Positions 4,584 through 5,830 of a stretch of DNA of 5,830 nt are shown here, piece by piece (position 1 is the first letter of the stretch; the number at the start of each line of letters is the position of its first letter). The DNA lies in NCBI GenBank assembly GCA_024635885.1, contig JAGXIA010000105.1, positions 1 to 5,830 on the forward strand. The letters run 5' to 3'. The notes below the pieces were generated by a model. The model ran no database searches. It was not told where the DNA came from and worked only from the letters and a program-made list of their open reading frames with translations. A program made the position numbers and the translations under genes. The stretch is from Helicobacteraceae bacterium. GTDB taxonomy: Bacteria; Campylobacterota; Campylobacteria; Campylobacterales; Sulfurimonadaceae.

Positions 4584-5830
4584 ATGAGTAAAGTAATTGG
4601 TATAGATTTAGGTACAACAAATTCATGTGTAGCAGTTTATGAGGGTGGAGAAGCGAAAATCATCCCAAATAAAGAGGGTAAAAACACAACTCCATCAGTA
4701 GTTGCATTTACAGATAAAGGTGATGTTTTAGTTGGTGATCCGGCAAAACGTCAAGCAATCACAAATCCAAATAAGACTATCTCTTCAATCAAGAGAATTA
4801 TGGGTCTTATGATGGATGAAGAGAATGCTAAAAAAGCGCACGATAAAGTAACTTACAATATTGTAGACAAAGATGGAATGGCGGCTGTTGATGTAGCTGG
4901 TAAAATATATACTCCACAAGAAATTTCAGCAAAAATTCTTTCTAAACTAAAAGAAGATGCTGAAGCTTATATCGGAGGTAAAGTAACAGATGCAGTTATT
5001 ACTGTTCCTGCATACTTTAATGATTCACAAAGAAAAGCGACAAAAGATGCAGGTACAATCGCTGGTCTAAATGTTCTTCGTATTATTAACGAGCCAACTG
5101 CTTCTGCACTTGCATATGGTTTAGAGAGCAAAGCTGAAGAAAATGTACTTGTATACGACCTTGGTGGTGGAACATTTGACGTAACAGTTTTAGAAATTTC
5201 AGACGGTACTTTTGAAGTTCTTTCAACTGATGGTAATGCATTCTTAGGTGGAGACGACTTTGACAACAAAATTGTTGATTATTTAAATTCTGAGTTTAAA
5301 AATACACACGGTATTGATCTTAAAAATGACAAAATGGCTCTACAACGTCTAAAAGATGCTGCAGAAAATGCTAAAAAAGAGTTAAGTTCATCTACTGAAA
5401 CTGAGATTAACTTACCGTTTATCACTATGACAGAAGCTGGACCACAGCATTTAGTTGTAAAACTTACTCGTGCTAAATTTGAAGGTATGATTGATAAACT
5501 ATTAGAAGAAACTATTGATCACATCAAAACAGCTATGAAAGACTCTGGTTTATCAAATAATGATATCAAAGAAATTATTATGGTGGGTGGTTCAATCCGT
5601 GTTCCATTAGTACAAAAAATGGTTTCTGACTACTTTGGTGGTAAAACATTAAATAAAAGCGTAAACCCTGATGAAGTTGTTGCTGCCGGTGCTGCTATTC
5701 AAGGTGGTGTATTACGTGGAGATGTTAAAGATGTACTTCTTTTAGATGTTACTCCATTATCACTTGGTATTGAGACTTTAGGTGGAGTTATGACTAAGAT
5801 TATTGAAAAAGGAACTACAATTCCTGTTAA
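4584..5830 (+). CDS. dnaK: Chaperone DnaK (Hsp70), N-terminal part, truncated by window end
   Basis: DnaK is the ATP-driven Hsp70 chaperone of the cytoplasm, working with DnaJ and GrpE. The 415 visible residues cover the whole nucleotide-binding domain: phosphate-1 loop IGIDLGTTNSCVAV (5-18), catalytic Lys70 in SSIKRIMG, NEPTASALAYG (169-179), phosphate-2 loop DLGGGTFDVT (192-201) and the adenosine region IMVGGSIRVP (332-341). The interdomain linker VLLLD (384-388) and the first strands of the substrate-binding domain (VTPLSLGIETLGGVMTKIIE) follow; the rest, roughly 210 residues in this family, lies beyond the window. The sequence reads like Campylobacterota DnaK. The start is fixed by homology (MSKVIGIDLGTTN) and the Shine-Dalgarno sequence. 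One oddity: Ile338 stands where Hsp70s normally have Thr or Ser in GG-x-[ST]-R. The gene is probably cotranscribed with grpE. Confidence 0.98.
   Translation, partial: MSKVIGIDLGTTNSCVAVYEGGEAKIIPNKEGKNTTPSVVAFTDKGDVLVGDPAKRQAITNPNKTISSIKRIMGLMMDEENAKKAHDKVTYNIVDKDGMAAVDVAGKIYTPQEISAKILSKLKEDAEAYIGGKVTDAVITVPAYFNDSQRKATKDAGTIAGLNVLRIINEPTASALAYGLESKAEENVLVYDLGGGTFDVTVLEISDGTFEVLSTDGNAFLGGDDFDNKIVDYLNSEFKNTHGIDLKNDKMALQRLKDAAENAKKELSSSTETEINLPFITMTEAGPQHLVVKLTRAKFEGMIDKLLEETIDHIKTAMKDSGLSNNDIKEIIMVGGSIRVPLVQKMVSDYFGGKTLNKSVNPDEVVAAGAAIQGGVLRGDVKDVLLLDVTPLSLGIETLGGVMTKIIEKGTTIPV

Noticed and set aside
4967..5269. A 100-codon open frame on the minus strand.
   Set aside because: It lies wholly antisense to the conserved dnaK coding region and its product is low-complexity Ser/Pro-rich without recognisable features.

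Overview
The window looks like ordinary chromosomal DNA of a low-GC member of the Campylobacterota, most like Sulfurimonas or a relative. The basis is the protein sequences: DnaK, GrpE and LepA all read like the Campylobacterota versions. No database search was run, so the genus is an inference. There is no sign of a mobile element, CRISPR array, tRNA, rRNA or phage gene.

Layout. Bases 1-1131 hold the 3' two thirds of lepA (elongation factor 4). After a 1-bp gap comes a ComF-family phosphoribosyltransferase gene (1133-1708), probably in the same transcript. A long gene on the minus strand (1712-3709) converges on it with only 3 bp between the stop codons. It encodes a membrane-anchored AsmA-like protein with three degenerate internal repeats. 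A 205-bp divergent intergenic region (3710-3914) separates it from grpE (3915-4469), which is followed by a 114-bp structured spacer and the 5' part of dnaK (4584 to the window end, incomplete).

How the genes work together. GrpE is the nucleotide exchange factor of DnaK, and the pair form a heat-shock unit. The repressor gene hrcA, often the first gene of this operon in Campylobacterota, is not in front of grpE here, and no CIRCE operator is seen. Instead, the grpE promoter is a perfect TTGACA-N17-TATAAT match overlapped by an 11/14 match to the HAIR operator of HspR. LepA acts on ribosomes; ComF and the AsmA-like protein have no evident link to the chaperones.

The most interesting signals are regulatory: the HAIR-like site on a consensus promoter, a fourU-thermometer-like hairpin over the grpE Shine-Dalgarno sequence, a possible anti-Shine-Dalgarno switch in front of dnaK, and two perfect dyads upstream of the AsmA-like gene. 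I do not see an undescribed multi-gene system in this window.
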